Origin: Ochromonas danica
Lineage: Eukaryota; Sar; Chrysophyceae; Chromulinales; Chromulinaceae
Direction of reading: 5' to 3'
Assembly: GCA_015146655.1 (NCBI GenBank)
Contig: VKHL01000176.1
Coordinates: forward strand, 2,242 to 55,503
Length of the DNA: 53,262 nucleotides
In this document: piece by piece, positions 53,153 through 53,262 of the stretch
Layout: each line of letters begins with the position of its first letter
Position numbering within the stretch: the stretch's first letter is position 1
Notes under the pieces: model-generated
The model's database searches: none
What the model saw: the letters and a program-made list of their open reading frames with translations, nothing else
What the model was told of the DNA's origin: nothing
Translations under genes and position numbers: made by a program

Positions 53153-53185
53153 GAGTGAACGCCATTTTGGCCCCACTCAGAATCG

Positions 53186-53262
53186 AACCCTAACCCTAAC
53201 CCTAACCCTAACCCTAACCCTAACCCTAACCCTAACCCTAACCCTAACCCTAACCCTAACCC
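53186..53262. repeat. Telomeric repeat array, AACCCT on the plus strand
   Basis: About 12.8 perfect AACCCT units (TTAGGG on the minus strand) run to the window edge. A natural right-hand chromosome end would show TTAGGG on the plus strand, so the array is in the opposite orientation here. Confidence 0.97.

Noticed and set aside
53175-53190. tRNA B-box-like GGTTCGATTC next to the telomeric repeat
   Set aside because: It is created by the first AACCCT unit joining GAATCG; no tRNA arms surround it.

Overview
The window is nuclear DNA of a eukaryotic microbe. Genes have many short GT-AG introns (about 50-240 bp, mostly 60-100 bp). Two tRNA loci carry internal Pol III boxes, and TTAGGG-type telomeric repeats lie at the right edge. 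Three proteins (Mpv17-like, DUF4336-like, alanyl-tRNA synthetase) start with a signal peptide followed by a Phe-led, Ser/Arg-rich transit-like stretch. This resembles the ASAFAP-type plastid targeting of algae with red-lineage complex plastids, so I infer an ochrophyte (photosynthetic stramenopile) or similar alga. The species was not identified.

Layout. 1-8115: tandem array with a 3.58-3.59 kb period, each unit carrying a minus-strand gene for an RRM protein with a Tyr/Pro/Gln-rich tail; the window starts inside a unit. 8.4-16 kb: La protein, a multi-pass membrane protein, an Arc1p/AIMP1-like tRNA-binding protein, a FYVE-PIH1 fusion and an AGC kinase. 16.7-21.1 kb: a short Mcm10-like protein, a circularly permuted tRNA-Arg(CCU) gene, a membrane protein and a single-domain globin. 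22-25.8 kb: an 11-exon SAPS-family phosphatase subunit. 26.3-28.7 kb: a membrane-anchored TIR-like/TPR protein. 29.4-31 kb: tRNA-Gly(CCC) and PIF/Harbinger-like remnants. 31.1-37.1 kb: a divergent COX18/rhomboid pair, an Mpv17-like protein and a protease-associated-domain/GT-C fusion. 37.8-45.8 kb: ShKT-glutathione peroxidase, alanyl-tRNA synthetase, DUF4336 protein and an amino-acid permease.

45.8-53.3 kb is subtelomere-like. It holds a gene-poor AT-rich stretch, a 1.7 kb Pogo/Tigger-like transposon with 40-bp terminal inverted repeats and TA target duplications, and an AT-rich intronless 700-codon orphan gene. It then has an 834-bp copy of the rhomboid/Mpv17 gene border, a second patch copied from near 43.7 kb, and a telomeric repeat whose C-rich strand runs toward the right edge, the opposite of a natural right-hand chromosome end.

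Most genes are housekeeping: RNA metabolism (La, RRM proteins, tRNA-binding cofactor, AlaRS, tRNAs), signalling (AGC kinase, SAPS subunit), organelle biogenesis (COX18, rhomboid, Mpv17) and redox/gas binding (GPx, globin). The most unusual items are the permuted tRNA gene, the homogenised RRM array, several domain fusions and the patchwork right end. All gene models come from reading splice sites and protein motifs by eye; no alignment or database search was run.
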